From: Streptomyces griseoviridis
Lineage (GTDB): Bacteria; Actinomycetota; Actinomycetes; Streptomycetales; Streptomycetaceae
Direction of reading: 5' to 3'
Length of the DNA: 64,000 nt
NCBI GenBank assembly: GCA_014649155.1
Contig: BMSM01000004.1
Coordinates: 248,001 to 312,000 of the forward strand
In this document: one piece after another, positions 51,870 through 61,383 of the stretch
Layout: each line of letters starts with the position of its first letter
Numbering within the stretch: position 1 is the stretch's first letter
Notes under the pieces: model-generated
What the model was told of the DNA's origin: nothing
Database searches by the model: none
The model's input: only the letters and a program-made list of their open reading frames with translations
Program-made: the position numbers and the translations under genes

Positions 51870-52078
51870 GTGCCCGGACGCCTCCTCGCTCTCGTCGGAC
51901 CGGCACGGCCCGCCCCCCTTCGGGCGTACTCGTACGATCCGCGCAACAAGTCGGCAGCATAGCCACCCCGCTGGGGACAGCCGGGAACGCGCCCGGTACG
52001 GGGGTCCCACGGACGGCCGGTTCCGGCCGCGCACCACCGCAACGGAGTATGACAAGCGTCACGCCCGCCGGGGTCGGC

Positions 52079-52519
52079 TCAGGTGGCGTCCGCGTCGAAG
52101 GGCGGGCGCTCGTCGCGGGCCGCGCCCTCCGGCTTCTTGACCATGTCGACCACGGGCTTCTTGCTCATGTCGACCCGGCCGGACGACGACTCGGACTCGC
52201 GGCCCTGGACGGCGTCGGCGACCTCGGCCATCTCCTTCTTCAGGTCGAAGCCGTTGCGGATCTCCTTGAGCCCCAGGTCCTCGTTGTCCAGCTGCTTGCG
52301 GATGAACGTCTTGGGGTTGAGGTCCTCGAACTCGAAGTCCTTGAACTCGGGGCCGAGCTCCTGCCGGATGTCCTGCTTGGCGCTCTCCGAGAACTCGCGG
52401 ATCTTCCGGAGCGTGCGCGTCACGTCCTGGATGACCTTGGGGAGCTTGTCCGGACCGAAGACGAGCACGGCGAGGACGATCAGCGTCACCAGCTCTAGCG
52501 GTCCTATGTCATTGAACAC
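52079..52519 (-). CDS. tatB: TatB, twin-arginine translocase subunit
   Basis: 146 residues from GTG 52519 with AGGAG upstream. One N-terminal membrane helix (LELVTLIVLAVLVFGPDKLPK) followed by the family's amphipathic helix (IQDVTRTLRKIREFSESAKQ) and an acidic/Lys-rich tail. Order sigma factor-anti-sigma-HtrA-TatB matches Rv1221-Rv1224, and confirms TatB rather than TatA. Acts in the membrane for export of folded proteins. Confidence 0.93.
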   Translation of the reverse strand: MFNDIGPLELVTLIVLAVLVFGPDKLPKVIQDVTRTLRKIREFSESAKQDIRQELGPEFKDFEFEDLNPKTFIRKQLDNEDLGLKEIRNGFDLKKEMAEVADAVQGRESESSSGRVDMSKKPVVDMVKKPEGAARDERPPFDADAT

Positions 52520-52684
52520 CTGAAGCTCCTTGGGATGTCCGGGCCGCCTCCACGGTACCCGCCCACCCCGTGAGACCGGTACAGTCCCGTCCGCTCCTTG
52601 TGCGTCCGTCCGGCCGCTTTCCGCATTGTTTGCCTTACCGGTGGCCCGCGGGCCTTGTGCCGGACGCGGCGGTGCGGGCCGTCG

Positions 52685-54238
52685 TCAGCCGCCGTCCGAG
52701 GAGCCCAGCACCAGGGAGGCCCGCCGCACCGCGCCGGCCCGCTCCACGGTGAGGTCCAGGTGGTCGCCGGGGCGGTGGGCGCGGACGCGGACGATGAGTT
52801 CCTCCCCCGAGTGGACCCGGCGTCCGTCCACGGCGGTGACGACGTCCCCCGCCCGGAGGCCGGCCCGGTCGCCGGGGCCGCCCTCGGTGACCGCGGGGCC
52901 GCCGTCGCCGTCTTCGGTGCCGACCCGGGCGCCGTCACCGGCGTAGTCCATGTCGAGGGTGACGCCGATGACCGGGTGGGTGGCGTGCCCGGTGCCGATC
53001 AGTTCCTCGGCGACGCGCTTGCCCTGGTTGACGGGGATGGCGAAGCCGAGCCCTATCGAGCCGGCCCGGCCGCCCTCCGGGCCGGTGGCGCCGTCGGCGG
53101 AGCGGATGGCGGAGTTGATGCCGACGACCCGGCCGGCGGCGTCCAGGAGGGGGCCGCCGGAGTTGCCGGGGTTGATGGGCGCGTCGGTCTGGAGGGCGTC
53201 GACGTAGGAGACGTCGCTGCCGTCGGCCTGCTCGCCGCCCGCCGTGATGGGCCGCCGGGTGGCGCTGATGATGCCGGCGGTGACGGTGCCCGCCAGGTCG
53301 AAGGGGGCGCCGATGGCGACGACGGGGTCGCCGACCCGGACGTTGTCGGAGTTGCCGAGGGGCACCGGGGTGAGTCCGTGGACGCCCTTGACCCGGACCA
53401 CGGCGAGGTCGTAGCCGCTGTCCCGGCCGACGACGGTGGCCTGGGCGGTGTCGCCGCTGTGGAACGTCACCGTGATGACGCCGTCGGCGCCGGCGGGTGC
53501 CACGACGTGGTTGTTGGTGAGGATGTGGCCGCGGGTGTCGAGGACGAAGCCGGTGCCGGTGCCCGCTTCGGCGGCGCCGCTCACATGGAGCGTGACGACG
53601 CCGGGGAGGGCCCTGGCCGCGATACCGGCGACGCTGTCCGGGTCCCGGCCGGCCGGTTCCTCCGCGACCTGGGGCAGTTCCACGGTCCCGAAGCCGCCGT
53701 CGCGCTCCAGCCATACGCCGACGACACCGCCGGCCAGCCCGGAGACGAGGGCCAGCAGGAGGGCCGCGCCGGCCAGCGCCTTCCGCGTCCGCCCGCGGCG
53801 CCGGGCCGGGGTGCCGGGCCCGCCGTGCCGCTGAAGGGGCCCGGCGGCGGACCGGGAGACGGCCCAGGGGTCGTAACGCGCCCAGGGGTCTCGGACCCCG
53901 GACGCGGCCCCCGGCACGGGTTCCGCCGTGGCCGGGAGCGGCGGGACGGCGGGGGGCACGGGGGCTGGGGCCGACGAGGCGGCGGGGGGCGCCGGCGGGG
54001 CGGCAGGAGCCGTCGGCGCCGGGAGCTGGACCGGCGGGGCGGCGGAGGCCGGGGGCTGCACCGGCGGGGCGGGGGCCCAGGGGCCCGGTGTGCCGTACGG
54101 CGGGGTGTCGTGGAGGTCCGGGTCCTGCGGGGGCCGGGGGTGGCCGACGCCGGCCGGCGCGGGACGGGACCGCTCGCAGTCGCGCTGACCGGCGCGGTCG
54201 TCCCGGTCGGCTCCGTCCTCCCGGACGTCCTCGTTCAT
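52685..54238 (-). CDS. HtrA/DegP-type serine protease, membrane-anchored
   Basis: 517 residues. Pro/Ala-rich cytoplasmic N-terminus (to about 150), one membrane segment (about 155-180), then a trypsin-like protease domain with His in TNNHVV (about 242), Asp in YDLAVV (about 278) and Ser in NPGNSGGP (about 357). A PDZ domain closes the protein. It lies after the anti-sigma gene, where the mycobacterial homologue (Rv1223) also sits, and probably degrades or trims misfolded proteins outside the cell or acts in the stress circuit. Confidence 0.92.
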   Translation of the reverse strand: MNEDVREDGADRDDRAGQRDCERSRPAPAGVGHPRPPQDPDLHDTPPYGTPGPWAPAPPVQPPASAAPPVQLPAPTAPAAPPAPPAASSAPAPVPPAVPPLPATAEPVPGAASGVRDPWARYDPWAVSRSAAGPLQRHGGPGTPARRRGRTRKALAGAALLLALVSGLAGGVVGVWLERDGGFGTVELPQVAEEPAGRDPDSVAGIAARALPGVVTLHVSGAAEAGTGTGFVLDTRGHILTNNHVVAPAGADGVITVTFHSGDTAQATVVGRDSGYDLAVVRVKGVHGLTPVPLGNSDNVRVGDPVVAIGAPFDLAGTVTAGIISATRRPITAGGEQADGSDVSYVDALQTDAPINPGNSGGPLLDAAGRVVGINSAIRSADGATGPEGGRAGSIGLGFAIPVNQGKRVAEELIGTGHATHPVIGVTLDMDYAGDGARVGTEDGDGGPAVTEGGPGDRAGLRAGDVVTAVDGRRVHSGEELIVRVRAHRPGDHLDLTVERAGAVRRASLVLGSSDGG

Positions 54239-54314
54239 GCTCTCCCCACAGCTGGCCGTGGCTCGGCCGGTCGACTGCGCGTCCCCCTGGATTCAATCAG
54301 GTCCGGCGGACCGG

Positions 54315-55352
54315 TCAGGGCACGGAGGGGAACGAGGAGGCGGCCGGGGTGGCCGAGGGAGCGGTGGCCGGGGCCGGGGCCGGGTCGGGGGCGGGTCCGG
54401 CGAGCAGGCCGGGCGCGGTGACCTCGGCCACCGTGGCCCAGGAGGTCAGGGTGACCGGCGGAACGGCCTCGAAGGGACGTATCAGCGGGGACATGGCGAC
54501 GGCGCCGGCCATGACCGGGGCGGTCAGCGCCTGGACGGCCCGGTCGTCGGGGCCCGCGGAGGGCACCGGCAGGCCGGGCAGCAGCGGCGCGGAGACCGAG
54601 GCGGACACCGCCGGGCTGTCACCCGGCGCCGCCTGGCCCGCGGCCTGTCCGAGCAGTGGCGTGAGGGAGCGGCGCCGCTGGGTGTCGGGGGCCGTGGCCG
54701 AGCCCGCGCCCTGGGTGCGTGCCGGGGTGACATTGCTGCCGGTTCCGGCGCCGCCGCGGGCCTCCGCGGTGCTGTCGGGCGTGCCCGCGGTGACCCCGCC
54801 GAGGGCGACCGCGGCGAGCGACACCGCCCCGGCGGCGGCGAACGCGAACCGCAGCCCGCGGGAGGCCGACCGGTCGGAGTCCGGCCGTCCGACGTCATGG
54901 ACGCGGAAGCCGCGGCCCGGCGTGGCGGGCGTCAGCACGGAGGAGGCGGGCGGGCGGGACGGGACGTAGTCGAACGCGAACCGCCCGCCTCGCCTCACCC
55001 CGAAGACTCCGGCGGTTCCGCCGGCTGCCGTGGTGCCGTCGCCGAAGCGTCCGGCGAGGTCCGGAAAGCCGGGCAGCGCGTCACCGCCGGCGGGCGGGCC
55101 GTCCCCGCCGGGCAGGCCCTGGAGGCGGGCCAGCAGGCTCTCGGACGGGGCCGGTCCCGCGGCCTTGGCGAAGACGTTCTTCAACCGGCGCTGGGCGTCC
55201 ACCTCCGCCTTGCACTTGGGGCAGGTGGCCACGTGCGCCAGCACGCGCTCGCGCGCGTCATGACCGAGCTCGCCGTCCACCAGGGCGGAGAGTCGGTCTC
55301 CCAGATGCTGCTCTGCGAGGTGTCCCTCGGGTTTCGGCCGTGTACCGCTCAC
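54315..55352 (-). CDS. ZAS-type zinc anti-sigma factor, RseA-like
   Basis: 345 residues; GTG 55352 overlaps the stop of the sigma gene by four bases (GTGA), so the two are coupled. [14 protein letters not shown] and the HxxxCxxC zinc motif (HVATCPKC) near residues 40-47 form the anti-sigma domain. A membrane segment lies near 172-195, followed by a long Ala/Pro/Ser-rich extracytoplasmic region. Expected to hold the sigma factor until a redox or envelope signal releases it. Confidence 0.9.
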   Translation of the reverse strand: MSGTRPKPEGHLAEQHLGDRLSALVDGELGHDARERVLAHVATCPKCKAEVDAQRRLKNVFAKAAGPAPSESLLARLQGLPGGDGPPAGGDALPGFPDLAGRFGDGTTAAGGTAGVFGVRRGGRFAFDYVPSRPPASSVLTPATPGRGFRVHDVGRPDSDRSASRGLRFAFAAAGAVSLAAVALGGVTAGTPDSTAEARGGAGTGSNVTPARTQGAGSATAPDTQRRRSLTPLLGQAAGQAAPGDSPAVSASVSAPLLPGLPVPSAGPDDRAVQALTAPVMAGAVAMSPLIRPFEAVPPVTLTSWATVAEVTAPGLLAGPAPDPAPAPATAPSATPAASSFPSVP

Positions 55353-56131
55353 GCGCTCGCGCCCCCTCCTCCCAGTGCGGGAACGCGGGCCATGAAGGAG
55401 CGGCGCTCGGCGCGCGCCTGAGGAGAGCGGTGCGCGAGGGCCTTGCGCAGCTGGGAACGGCCGCGGTGGATACGGGACCGGACCGTGCCGAGCTTCACGC
55501 CCAGGGTGGCGGCGATCTCCTCGTAGGACAGCCCCTCGATGTCGCACAGGACGACGGCGGCGCGGAACTCGGGCGCGAGGGTGTCCAGCGCCTGCTGGAC
55601 GTCGGCGTCGAAGTGCGCGTCGTTGAAGACCTGCTGCGGGGTGGGCTCCTTGCTGGGCAGCCGCTCGGCGGCGTCCTCCCCGAGGGCGTCGAAGCGGATG
55701 CGCTGCTTGCGGCGGACCATGTCCAGGAAGAGGTTGGTCGTGATGCGGTGCAGCCAGCCCTCGAAGGTGCCCGGCGTGTAGGTCGACAGGGAGCGGAAGA
55801 CGCGGACGAAGACCTCCTGGGTGAGGTCCTCGGCGTCGTGCTGGTTGCCGGTGAGGCGGTAGGCCAGCCGGTAGACCCGGCCGCTGTGGGTGCTGACGAT
55901 CTCCTCCCATGTGGGCGGAGTCCACGCCGGAGCGTCCGCGTCGGTGGCGAAGGTCGCGGTCCGGTCGGGGCCGGCGGGGCCGGCGGCGTGGCTGTGGTCA
56001 GCAGCGGTGTCGTTCACGGATTTCGGCCTGCCCGCCGATCCGAGGAAGCGCCGCAGCACTCCCGCGCGATCCCCGGGCGCGGCCGCACCTCCCCTGTCGG
56101 CTCTGGTGGTGTCCAGTGGAGCCCCTACCAT
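55349..56131 (-). CDS. ECF sigma factor (mycobacterial SigE orthologue group)
   Basis: 260 residues from ATG 56131, which has GAGGTGG two to eight bases upstream; ATG 56236 would give a longer form, and mycobacterial sigE also has several starts. Region 2 ([20 protein letters not shown], then [20 protein letters not shown]) and region 4 ([20 protein letters not shown], then [17 protein letters not shown]) are clear. About 80 N-terminal residues are disordered. Divergent from the O-methyltransferase gene, as in Rv1220c-Rv1221. Expected to control envelope-stress genes, its own operon included. Confidence 0.92.
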   Translation of the reverse strand: MVGAPLDTTRADRGGAAAPGDRAGVLRRFLGSAGRPKSVNDTAADHSHAAGPAGPDRTATFATDADAPAWTPPTWEEIVSTHSGRVYRLAYRLTGNQHDAEDLTQEVFVRVFRSLSTYTPGTFEGWLHRITTNLFLDMVRRKQRIRFDALGEDAAERLPSKEPTPQQVFNDAHFDADVQQALDTLAPEFRAAVVLCDIEGLSYEEIAATLGVKLGTVRSRIHRGRSQLRKALAHRSPQARAERRSFMARVPALGGGGASA

Positions 56132-56369
56132 AGCCACCTCGCCCGTTAGCTCCGGATAAGCGGTTTTACGAGAATTTGATTCGGGCCGGTCCGGCTCGTA
56201 CGGCTGCGTCAGCACTTGCTCGGCGCCTTGTGCCATCCCGTGCCCCCCGTCGCGGACCGCTCGCCCGTTCGTCTCTCCCGTACCCCTGTAAACGACCGGT
56301 CCCATCTGCGGGTTCCCGACGCCAACGGATACAGTCACGCCGAGGCATCGACGGGGACAGGAGAGGGTC

Positions 56370-57002
56370 ATTACCGGCAACCGGCAGACGAGCTGGGCGT
56401 TCGCCGACGCCTATGTCGCCGAGGACGACGCGCTGCGCTGGGCCCGGGACCGGGCGCACGACGCGGGCCTGCGCTCGGTGACGCCCGGCACGGGCTCCGC
56501 GCTGCGGTTGCTCGCCGCCGCCGTGGACGCCAAGGCCGTCGCGGAGATCGGCACCGGCTGCGGTGTCTCCGGTATCCACCTGCTGCACGGCATGCGGCCG
56601 GACGGGGTGCTCACCACGGTCGACCCGGAGCCGGAGCACCAGCAGTTCGCCCGGCAGGCGTTCCGCGCCTCCGGGTTCGCCAGCAACCGGGCGCGGTTCA
56701 TCCCGGGCCGGGCCCTGGACGTCCTGCCCCGGCTGGCGGACGCCGGCTACGACCTCGTCTTCTGCGACGGCGACCGGCTGGAGTACCTCGACTACCTCGC
56801 CGAATCGTTGCGGCTGCTGCGGCCGGGCGGTCTCGTGGTGTTCGAGGGCGTCTTCGCGAACGGCCGGACGGTCGGCTCGGGCCCGCAGCCCACGGAGGTG
56901 CTGCGGCTGCGCGAGCTGCTGCGGGCGGTGCGGGAGAGCCAGGAGCTGGTGCCGTCACTGCTGCCGGTGGGCGAGGGCCTGCTGTGCGCGGTCAAGCGCT
57001 GA
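56370..57002 (+). CDS. SAM-dependent O-methyltransferase with an ATT start
   Basis: If it starts at ATT 56370, 210 residues: [24 protein letters not shown]... then the SAM motif [11 protein letters not shown] (about 56-66), [17 protein letters not shown] and [13 protein letters not shown]. Class I O-methyltransferase of the catechol-type, orthologous in position to Rv1220c. Between an in-frame TAA at 56289 and GTG 56478 there is no ATG, GTG, TTG or CTG. ATT has AGGAG at ideal spacing, and family members begin at this point. The alternative, GTG 56478, would remove 36 conserved residues. Confidence 0.83.
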   Translation: MTGNRQTSWAFADAYVAEDDALRWARDRAHDAGLRSVTPGTGSALRLLAAAVDAKAVAEIGTGCGVSGIHLLHGMRPDGVLTTVDPEPEHQQFARQAFRASGFASNRARFIPGRALDVLPRLADAGYDLVFCDGDRLEYLDYLAESLRLLRPGGLVVFEGVFANGRTVGSGPQPTEVLRLRELLRAVRESQELVPSLLPVGEGLLCAVKR

Positions 57003-57026
57003 GGGAGCGGGACCGGTCCGTCATGA

Positions 57027-57064
57027 CAGTCGCCCCGGTACCGCGTGCGGCACCGGGGCGACTG
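57027..57064. terminator. Terminator between the methyltransferase and DUF3117 genes
   Basis: 13-bp perfect stem (57027-57039 with 57052-57064) with a small GCGG/CCGC hairpin in its loop. Confidence 0.8.
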
Positions 57065-57086
57065 GACATGTAGGGTCGCTTGCGCG

Positions 57087-57254
57087 TCAGCCGACGACCT
57101 TCTTGAGGGCATCGCCCAGTGCGTCGGCCTCGTCAGGGGTCAGCTCGACGACGAGTCGACCGCCGCCTTCGAGCGGAACGCGCATGACGATGCCCCGCCC
57201 CTCCTTGGTCACCTCGAGCGGGCCATCGCCCGTCCGCGGCTTCATGGCCGCCAT
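57087..57254 (-). CDS. DUF3117 protein (55 aa)
   Basis: ATG 57254 with AGGAAGGGG upstream. MAAMKPRTGDGPLEVTKEGR and ELTPDEADALGDALKKV match the small, highly conserved actinobacterial DUF3117 family (Rv1211 in M. tuberculosis). Function unknown. Confidence 0.9.
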   Translation of the reverse strand: MAAMKPRTGDGPLEVTKEGRGIVMRVPLEGGGRLVVELTPDEADALGDALKKVVG

Positions 57255-57642
57255 GCTCGTTCCCCTTCCTGATACCAGTACATCGTCCAGGCCGACGGCC
57301 CACGAGGGCACGCGCAGCCCTGTACTAGGGACACGCGACACCGGCATCGAACACATTGCTTCCAGGCCATTATCCCGCATCGCAGGACCCGATGACCAAC
57401 ATCGGTCGGCATCGCTTGGACAACGCGCGCGAGCAAAACCACTCAATTCGGCGAGGGGACTGCGATACTGCGCGCCCGTACGCACTTCCACCGAATGACC
57501 ACGGACCGGAATTCTTTGACGCAGCTCACACCCGGTCCGCGTGCCCCGGCCCCGGTGATCTCCGTCATGCTGTCCCCGGACGAGTCAGACGAGGGCGTGC
57601 CGACGGGTGCGCCGGCACGCCGCGACGCGGAGGGGACACACC
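57255..57642. other. 388-base divergent gap between DUF3117 and the enoyl-CoA hydratase
   Basis: No convincing gene. Contains a relatively A/T-rich patch at about 57405-57475 (CAAAACCACTCAATTCGG, then GATACT at 57463) that could hold the plus-strand promoter, and TAGTAC on the minus strand near 57325. A frame from ATG 57495 runs into the hydratase gene and is judged a chance opening. Confidence 0.4.
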
Positions 57643-58446
57643 ATGGCCGACACCGTGCTGTACGAGGTGAGCGACGGGCTCGCGACGATCACGCTGAACC
57701 GCCCCGAGGCGATGAACGCGCTGAACGTCGAGACGAAGGTCGCCCTGCGCGAGGCGGCGCGGGCCGCGGCGCAGGACGACGCCGTACGGGCCGTCCTGCT
57801 CACCGCCGCCGGTGACCGGGCGTTCTGCGTCGGCCAGGACCTCAAGGAGCACATCGGGCTGCTGGCCGCCGACCGGGAGAGCGGCTCGGGGCAGACCATG
57901 AGCACGGTGGCCGAGCACTACAACCCGATCGTGCGGGCGCTGGCCGGGGCGCCGAAGCCGGTGGTCGCCGCGGTGAACGGCGTGGCGGCGGGCGCGGGCC
58001 TCGGCTTCGCGCTGGCGGCCGACTACCGGATCGTCGCGGAGACGGCGTCCTTCACGACGTCGTTCGCCGGCGTGGCGCTCACCGCCGACTCCGGCGTCTC
58101 CTGGACCCTGCCGCGGGTGGTCGGCCCCGGGCGCGCCGCCGACCTGCTGCTCTTCCCGCGCAGCATCGACGCGCGGGAGGCGTACGAGCTGGGGATCGCC
58201 AACCGGCTCGTCCCCGCCGCCGAGCTGCGCGGCGAGGCCGAGAAGACGGCCCGCGCGCTGGCCGAGGGCCCGACGGTGGCGTACGCGGCGCTGAAGGAGT
58301 CGATGGCGTACGGGCTGACGCACTCCCTGTCCGAGACCCTGGACAAGGAGGAGGAGCTGCAGACGCGGGCGGGGTCCTCGGAGGACCACGGCATCGCGGT
58401 GCGGGCCTTCGTGGAGAAGCGGAAGCCGGTGTACCTGGGCCGGTGA
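57643..58446 (+). CDS. Enoyl-CoA hydratase/isomerase family protein
   Basis: 267 residues from ATG 57643 (GGAGGGG upstream). Crotonase fold: LNRPEAMNALN, oxyanion-hole strand CVGQDLKEH (about 69-77) and VAAGAGLGFALAADYRI (about 110-126), then FAGVALTADSGVSWTLPRVV. Closest in pattern to PaaG-type isomerases/hydratases. Pathway is not fixed by the neighbourhood. Confidence 0.88.
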   Translation: MADTVLYEVSDGLATITLNRPEAMNALNVETKVALREAARAAAQDDAVRAVLLTAAGDRAFCVGQDLKEHIGLLAADRESGSGQTMSTVAEHYNPIVRALAGAPKPVVAAVNGVAAGAGLGFALAADYRIVAETASFTTSFAGVALTADSGVSWTLPRVVGPGRAADLLLFPRSIDAREAYELGIANRLVPAAELRGEAEKTARALAEGPTVAYAALKESMAYGLTHSLSETLDKEEELQTRAGSSEDHGIAVRAFVEKRKPVYLGR

Positions 58447-58450
58447 GGCG

Positions 58451-59035
58451 TCAGGCCCGCCGGGCCACGCAGTCGGCGAGGTGGTCGTCGACCAGGCCGC
58501 AGGCCTGCATCAGGGCGTAGGCCGTGGTCGGGCCGACGAAGCGCAGACCGCGCTTCTTGAGCGCCCTGGACAGGGCGGTCGACTCGGGGGTGATCGCCGG
58601 GACGTCCACCAGGGTCCGGGGCACCGGGCGGCCGGCCGGGTCGGGGGCGTGGGACCAGATCAGCGCGTCCAGCTCGCCCGGGGCCCAGCCGGCCAGCACC
58701 CGCGCGTTGGCGAGGGTCGCGTCGATCTTGGCGCGGTTGCGGATGATGCCCGGGTCGGCGAGGAGGCGCTCACGGTCCTCGTCGGTGAACTCCGCCACCG
58801 CGTCGATCTTGAACTCGGCGAAGGCGGCGCGGAAGCCGGGGCGGCGGCGCAGGATGGTGATCCAGGACAGCCCGGACTGGAACGCCTCCAGGCTGAGCCG
58901 CTCGAACAGCGCGTCGTCGCCGTGGACCGGGCGGCCCCACTCCTCGTCGTGGTACGCCACGTAGTCGGCGGTGGACAGGGCCCAGGGGCAGCGCGGCGCG
59001 CCGTCCGGGCCGACGGCGGTGGCCCGGTCGCTCAC
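58451..59035 (-). CDS. tag: Tag, 3-methyladenine DNA glycosylase I
   Basis: 194 residues from GTG 59035, which overlaps the stop of the DivIVA-like gene (GTGA). CPWALSTADYVAYHDEEWG, the SGLSWITILRRRPGFRAAF stretch, GPTTAYALMQACGLVDDH and the zinc residues at both ends (Cys and His near the start; HLADC near the end) identify Tag. It removes 3-methyladenine by a HhH-like base-flipping mechanism. Same order as Rv1209-Rv1210. Confidence 0.92.
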   Translation of the reverse strand: MSDRATAVGPDGAPRCPWALSTADYVAYHDEEWGRPVHGDDALFERLSLEAFQSGLSWITILRRRPGFRAAFAEFKIDAVAEFTDEDRERLLADPGIIRNRAKIDATLANARVLAGWAPGELDALIWSHAPDPAGRPVPRTLVDVPAITPESTALSRALKKRGLRFVGPTTAYALMQACGLVDDHLADCVARRA

Positions 59036-59427
59036 CTGGCCTCCTCCCCGGTCTCTCCGGTCTCGCGGATGTCCCCGGCCCCCCGGATGCCGCCGGTCCG
59101 CTGCTCGGCGGGGGCGTGGTGGGCCGTCGTGGCGCCGGCGCCCGCGAGGGCGGCCTCCAGGTCGGCGATGCGGGCGTCGCGCTCGGCCAGCTCGGCGCCG
59201 AGCCGGCCGAGGGCGTCGTCGACGTCGGCCATGCGGTAGCCGCGGACGGTGAGCGGGAAGCGCAGGTTCTCCACGTCGGCGCGGTGCACCGGGCGCTCGG
59301 CGGGCAGCGCGTCGGCCGGCCGCTCGGGCGCGGCCTCCGGCAGCGGGCCGCTCTCACCGCCGCCGACCACGGCGAGGGTCACCGCGGCGACCACCACGGC
59401 GAGCGCGATGACGAGGAACAGGAACAT
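59032..59427 (-). CDS. DivIVA-domain membrane protein
   Basis: 131 residues from ATG 59427 (GGTGG upstream; a GTG at 59448 adds 7). One N-terminal membrane segment (FLFLVIALAVVVAAVTLAVV), a linker, then a short DivIVA-like motif (FPLTVRGYRMADVDDALGRLG) and a charged coiled-coil and Gly/Thr-rich end. Coupled to tag. Rv1209 has the same arrangement; a role at membranes of growing ends is possible but not shown. Confidence 0.85.
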   Translation of the reverse strand: MFLFLVIALAVVVAAVTLAVVGGGESGPLPEAAPERPADALPAERPVHRADVENLRFPLTVRGYRMADVDDALGRLGAELAERDARIADLEAALAGAGATTAHHAPAEQRTGGIRGAGDIRETGETGEEAR

Positions 59428-59608
59428 AACCACCGCTGAAGCCCCCACGGTCGATGATCGGACGGAGTCGGCCCGGCTCGGCCCGCGGACGGAGAGCCCG
59501 GACCGGAGTCGGGTGTGTCAGGTCGATCGTGCCATGCGAGTCTGACAGCCGGGGCCGCAGGCGGCCCGCGACCGGTTCCGCGCACAGGACGGACACAGGC
59601 ACTCGGAA

Positions 59609-60484
59609 ATGAGGACACAGGGGATGCTCAGACTGGGCAGGCGCGTATTCGAGGCGCACGAGCCGGTGATCATGGCGATCGTGAACCGGACCCCCGACTC
59701 CTTCTACGACCGGGGCGCCACCTTCGACGACGGCCCGGCGCTCGCGCGGGTGGAGCGGGCGGTCGCCGAGGGCGCCGCGATCGTCGACATCGGCGGGGTC
59801 AAGGCCGGCCCGGGCGACGAGGTCAGCGCCGAGGAGGAGGCGCGCCGCACGGTCGGGTTCGTCGCCGAGGTGCGGCGGCGCTTCCCGGACGTCGTGATCA
59901 GCGTGGACACCTGGCGGCACGAGGTCGGCGAGGCCGTCTGCGAGGCCGGCGCGGACCTGCTGAACGACGCGTGGGGCGGTGCCGACCCGAAGCTCGCGGA
60001 GGTGGCCGCGCGGCACGGCGTGGGCCTGGTGTGCACGCACGCCGGGGGCGCCGAGCCGCGCACCCGCCCGCACCGGGTGGCGTACGACGACGTGATGGCC
60101 GACATCCTCCGGGTGACCGTGGGCCTGGCCGAGCGGGCGGTGGCGCTCGGCGTGCCCCGGGAGTCGGTGCTGATCGACCCCGGGCACGACTTCGGCAAGA
60201 ACACCCGGCACAGCCTGGAGGCGACCCGGCGGCTGGGCGAGATGGCGGGGACGGGCTGGCCGGTGCTGGTCTCCCTGTCCAACAAGGACTTCGTCGGCGA
60301 GACCCTGGACAAGCCGGTCGACGAACGGCTGCTGGGCACCCTGGCGACGACGGCGGTCTCGGCCTGGCTCGGCGCCCGGGTGTACCGGGTGCACGAGGTC
60401 GCCGAGACCCGCCAGGTGCTGGACATGGTCGCCTCCATCGCGGGGCACCGGCCGCCGGCGGTGGCCCGCCGGGGTCTGGCGTAG
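59609..60484 (+). CDS. folP2: FolP2, dihydropteroate synthase-like protein
   Basis: 291 residues. TIM-barrel strand motifs of DHPS are present but altered: MAIVNRTPDSFYD, DIGGVKAGPGDE (canonical DIGGESTRPG), NDAWGG, and DPGHDFGKN. The VKAGPG form is that of FolP2 (Rv1207), which lacks measurable DHPS activity in mycobacteria. A role outside folate synthesis is likely. A LOG-family gene is convergent 5 bases away, as in M. tuberculosis. Confidence 0.9.
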   Translation: MRTQGMLRLGRRVFEAHEPVIMAIVNRTPDSFYDRGATFDDGPALARVERAVAEGAAIVDIGGVKAGPGDEVSAEEEARRTVGFVAEVRRRFPDVVISVDTWRHEVGEAVCEAGADLLNDAWGGADPKLAEVAARHGVGLVCTHAGGAEPRTRPHRVAYDDVMADILRVTVGLAERAVALGVPRESVLIDPGHDFGKNTRHSLEATRRLGEMAGTGWPVLVSLSNKDFVGETLDKPVDERLLGTLATTAVSAWLGARVYRVHEVAETRQVLDMVASIAGHRPPAVARRGLA

Positions 60485-60489
60485 GAGCC

Positions 60490-61248
60490 CTACCGCCCGG
60501 CCTCCTTGGAGACCAGCGCGACCGCCTCGTCCACGTCGTCCGTGACGTGGAACAGGAGCAGGTCCTTCTCGGCCGCCTTGCCCTGGGCGACCAGGGTGTT
60601 CTTCAGCCAGTCGACCAGGCCGCCCCAGTACTCCGTGCCGAACAGGACGATCGGGAAGCGGGTCACCTTCTGGGTCTGAACCAGGGTGAGGGCCTCGAAG
60701 AGTTCGTCCAGGGTGCCGAGACCGCCGGGCAGGACCACGAAGCCCTGCGCGTACTTGACGAACATCATCTTCCGGACGAAGAAGTACCGGAAGTTGAGGC
60801 CGATGTCGACGTACGGGTTGAGGCCCTGTTCGAAGGGCAGCTCGATGCCCAGGCCGACCGAGGTGCCGTTCGCCTCCAGGGCGCCCTTGTTGGCCGCCTC
60901 CATGGCGCCCGGACCGCCGCCGGTGATGACGGCGAACCCGGCCTCCACCAGGCCCCGGCCCAGCCGGACCCCGGCCTCGTACTCGGGCGAGTCGGCGGGG
61001 GTGCGGGCGGAGCCGAAGACGCTGATGGCGGGCGGGAGTTCGGCGAGCGTGCCGAAGCCCTCGATGAACTCGGACTGGATGCGCAGCACCCGCCAGGGGT
61101 CGGTGTGCACCCAGTCGGTGGGGGCGCGCTCGTCCAGCAGCCGCTGGTCCGTGGTGCTCGCCTTGACCTGGTCCCGCCTGCGCAGGACCGGCCCCGTGCG
61201 CTGCTCGTCCGGCGGCTGCTTCTTTCCTGCGGGGTTGCCGGTGGGCAT
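60490..61248 (-). CDS. LOG-family nucleoside 5'-monophosphate phosphoribohydrolase
   Basis: 252 residues from ATG 61248 (GGGAGC upstream). VFGSARTPADSPEYE, GGGPGAMEAANKGA and the active-site PGGLGTLDELFE identify the Lonely-Guy type I/II group. Rv1205 in M. tuberculosis makes cytokinins; the hydrolysis of N-glycosidic bonds of nucleoside monophosphates is the family reaction. Physiological substrate here unknown. Confidence 0.9.
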   Translation of the reverse strand: MPTGNPAGKKQPPDEQRTGPVLRRRDQVKASTTDQRLLDERAPTDWVHTDPWRVLRIQSEFIEGFGTLAELPPAISVFGSARTPADSPEYEAGVRLGRGLVEAGFAVITGGGPGAMEAANKGALEANGTSVGLGIELPFEQGLNPYVDIGLNFRYFFVRKMMFVKYAQGFVVLPGGLGTLDELFEALTLVQTQKVTRFPIVLFGTEYWGGLVDWLKNTLVAQGKAAEKDLLLFHVTDDVDEAVALVSKEAGR

Positions 61249-61383
61249 AGGGGCTCCCTTGCGTCGTGCGGTCGTCCGGGTCGTACGAAGGTGCAGGTCG
61301 TTCCTCGGCAGCGTAGAGCGGCACGGGTTACGTGCGGGGTACCTCAGCATGTCCGCCGCGCAGCGGCTCAAACCACGCCGCTC

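Noticed and set aside
56176..56481. 101-aa frame between the sigma factor and methyltransferase genes
   Set aside because: Overlaps the methyltransferase N-terminus in another frame, and reads as Arg/Pro/Ser-random.
57495..57815. Small gene upstream of the enoyl-CoA hydratase
   Set aside because: First 40 codons look plausible, but it has no ribosome site and runs into the hydratase gene in a wrong frame with Arg-rich nonsense.
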